A stretch of DNA of 6,662 bases from JBEKZQ01 sp049509675 (GTDB lineage Bacteria > Planctomycetota > Planctomycetia > Pirellulales > Thermoguttaceae): NCBI GenBank assembly GCA_049509675.1, contig JBEKZQ010000354.1, positions 1 to 6,662 on the forward strand, in the 5' to 3' direction. Both the position numbers and the translations under genes were made by a program. Positions 5,529 through 6,662 of the stretch are shown in pieces. Below the pieces are notes generated by a model. It did not search any database. It saw nothing but the letters and a program-made list of their open reading frames with translations, and had not been told where the DNA came from. Within the stretch, counting starts at the first letter, position 1. Each line of letters opens with the position of its first letter.

Positions 5529-5561
5529 TGGATGTGTCGGCTTGGGCGCAGCGATGGATGT
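5529..5561 (+). promoter_or_regulatory. Pair of CsrA-site-like TGGATGT motifs in the flagellin leader
   Basis: TGGATGT occurs at 5529-5535 and 5555-5561, 26 bases apart, and both match the GGAUGU end of the known CsrA consensus RUACARGGAUGU. Further GGA triplets are at 5568-5570 and 5669-5671. The pair is 141-173 bases before the ATG and does not overlap the ribosome site, which lacks GGA. Classic occlusion would therefore need looping or a second site. Confidence 0.4.
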
Positions 5562-5701
5562 TGGTCCGGAACGGTGATCTTGGTGGCGCGCTTGAACTCT
5601 GTGCGGTCAAGATAATGAAACCGACGCCATCGATCGTGGCAAGCGAGCTTCATTATTGACGAAGCGCAGGAAACATTCACTTTCTCAAAGGGGTTTCTGG
5701 C

Positions 5702-6662
5702 ATGTCCCGAATTAATACGAACGTCAGCTCGTTGCTGGCACAACAGAACCTATCCCGGACGAACGACCAATTGCAGCAGTCCTTGGAGAGGTTGAGCACT
5801 GGTTTGCGGATCAACTCCGGCAAGGACGATCCCGCCGGTTTGATTGCGAGCGAGGCTTTGCAAAGCGATATCGTCAGCACGCAGCAGGCCGTTTCCAACA
5901 GCCAGACTGCGGACCAGATGATCAACACGGCGGACAGTGCCCTTGGGCAGATCGGCACGCTGTTGAACAACATCCGCGGTCTGATCACCGCGTCGGCCAA
6001 CCAGGGCGCCATGAGTTCCGATCAGCTTGCCGCGAATCAGTTGCAGGTCGACTCCTCTCTGGACGCCATCAATCGGATCGCCGAGACGACCAATTTCCAG
6101 AACCAGCGGTTGCTGGACGGCAGCCTTGGTTTCCAGACTACCGGCACCACGAATTTCAGCTCGGCCAACAACATCGACATTCAGCAGGCCCAATTGGTTG
6201 GCAACGCCGGCCAGGCGGTCAATGTGAATGTGACGTCGGCTGCCTCGCAGGCCAGCCTTGCCTTGAACGTCCCCGACGCGGCGGGCCCCATCTCGCAAGC
6301 GAGCGGTTCCCTCACCCTGAACAATGGCGCCGCTGCTCAAGCGACCGGCACGGACACTTTGAGCGCCGGCAGCGCTACGCAAGCGACCGGCACCGTCACC
6401 CTGAATAGCGTTGCCGCCACGCTGACCGCGGTTCCCGGAGGCGCACTGGACGGTGCGGCCGGCAACCAGACCTTCACCGTGGACCTTGCCTTCGGCCAGG
6501 CCTCGGCAGGCGCGACGCTCAGCGGCACCACGCTCACCGTCAACGTCACCGCCGCCAGCGGCACCGCCACGCTCAAGGATGTTGAGAGTGCGATCCATAC
6601 CAGCGCGGCCACTACCGGGCTCGACGCGACCGTCGTCAACGCCGATTCAGCCACCACCGTGA
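5702..6662 (+). CDS. fliC: Flagellin (N-terminal 320 residues, cut by window edge)
   Basis: Flagellin polymerises into the external flagellar filament. The frame opens at ATG 5702, eight bases after AAAGGGG, and is open to the window end (320 codons), so the C-terminal D1/D0 part is missing. Residues 1 to about 140 are the conserved N-terminal D0/D1 helices: MSRINTNVSSLLAQQNLSRT, ERLSTGLRINSGKDDPAGLI, an ALGQIGTLLNNIRGLITASA stretch, and TNFQNQRLLDG (130-140). In the segment matching the TLR5-contact helix of Salmonella flagellin, QRVREL is replaced by NNIRGL. From about 142 the variable domain begins, rich in Ala, Thr, Gly and Ser, with three tandem 14-residue repeats (198-239) and two looser units before them. 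A later part (ATLSGTTLTVNVTAASGTAT, then LKDVESAIHT) resembles the flagellin hook IN motif; this is tentative. The symbol fliC is used generically. Planctomycetes may carry several flagellins, and the paralogue number is not visible here. Confidence 0.95.
   Translation, partial: MSRINTNVSSLLAQQNLSRTNDQLQQSLERLSTGLRINSGKDDPAGLIASEALQSDIVSTQQAVSNSQTADQMINTADSALGQIGTLLNNIRGLITASANQGAMSSDQLAANQLQVDSSLDAINRIAETTNFQNQRLLDGSLGFQTTGTTNFSSANNIDIQQAQLVGNAGQAVNVNVTSAASQASLALNVPDAAGPISQASGSLTLNNGAAAQATGTDTLSAGSATQATGTVTLNSVAATLTAVPGGALDGAAGNQTFTVDLAFGQASAGATLSGTTLTVNVTAASGTATLKDVESAIHTSAATTGLDATVVNADSATTV
6293..6418 (+). repeat. Three tandem 42-bp (14-residue) repeats inside flagellin
   Basis: Units at 6293-6334, 6335-6376 and 6377-6418 encode SQASGSLTLNNGAA, AQATGTDTLSAGSA and TQATGTVTLNSVAA. 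The shared pattern is xQA(S/T)G(S/T)xTLxxxxA. The DNA word CAAGCGACCGGCAC is identical in units 2 and 3. Two degenerate units (GQAVNVNVTSAA and SQASLALNVPDAAGPI) precede them at residues 170-197. The units are in frame with no gaps. Confidence 0.85.

Larger units (their letters stand above)
5248..5701. other. csrA-flagellin spacer with flagellin promoter and leader
   Basis: No credible gene is seen here. After the csrA stop there is a fragment resembling the GGTGGGT...GCAAACC part of the 4638-4810 element (about 5265-5286). A C-rich tract (5361-5375) and a long imperfect hairpin (5374-5419) follow. Bases 5473-5500 form the candidate sigma-28 promoter. The remaining roughly 190 bases would be the flagellin leader, with two TGGATGT motifs, a GCTTC/GAAGC hairpin (5647-5665) and the ribosome site AAAGGGG (5687-5693). 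Confidence 0.7.

Noticed and set aside
5254..5610. Minus-strand open frame of 118 codons between csrA and flagellin
   Set aside because: No recognisable domain; it covers the flagellin promoter, the C-tract and the repeat-like stretch after csrA, so it is probably a chance frame.
5632..5650. TGGCAAGCGAGCTTC before flagellin as a sigma-54 promoter
   Set aside because: The -12 GC element is missing at the required spacing, and a better sigma-28 site is present upstream.
5750..6598. Minus-strand open frame of 282 codons antisense to flagellin
   Set aside because: It is a shadow of the flagellin coding strand in GC-rich DNA; the plus-strand frame has clear flagellin homology.

Overview
The window looks like a flagellar locus from a planctomycete (Planctomycetota, possibly Pirellulales). 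This rests on the flagellin N-terminus (MSRINTNVSSLL... RINSGKDDPAGLI), the CsrA sequence, a long FlgA, an FlgH without a lipidation cysteine, and an intergenic palindrome reading TDCQSV in translation, a string I recall as recurrent in planctomycete genomes. The assignment is from memory of protein families; no database search was run.

Layout. The left two thirds (about 1-4350) is one minus-strand cluster, transcribed right to left as flgF, flgG, flgA, flgH, flgI. It encodes the proximal and distal rod proteins, the P-ring chaperone, the L-ring protein and the P-ring protein; flgI runs off the left edge. A 666-base non-coding stretch (4351-5016) separates this cluster from the plus-strand genes. 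It holds a sigma-54-like promoter for flgF, a 173-bp element with perfect 14-bp terminal inverted repeats, and the csrA leader. csrA (5017-5247) follows. A 454-base spacer then carries a sigma-28-like promoter and a roughly 190-base flagellin leader. The flagellin gene starts at 5702 and runs off the right edge.

How the genes fit together. FlgF and FlgG build the rod, FlgA helps FlgI form the P ring in the periplasm, and FlgH forms the L ring in the outer membrane. A rod with both rings implies a Gram-negative type envelope. The predicted promoters (sigma-54 for rod and ring genes, sigma-28 for flagellin) match the two-tier flagellar hierarchy known in several other bacteria. CsrA, encoded directly upstream, could control flagellin mRNA: the predicted flagellin leader contains two TGGATGT motifs resembling CsrA sites.

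I found no clearly new biological system here. The points most worth checking are the CsrA-flagellin leader, the missing FlgH lipobox, the inverted-repeat element between the divergent units, the heptamer repeats before flgI and the tandem 14-residue repeats in the flagellin variable domain.
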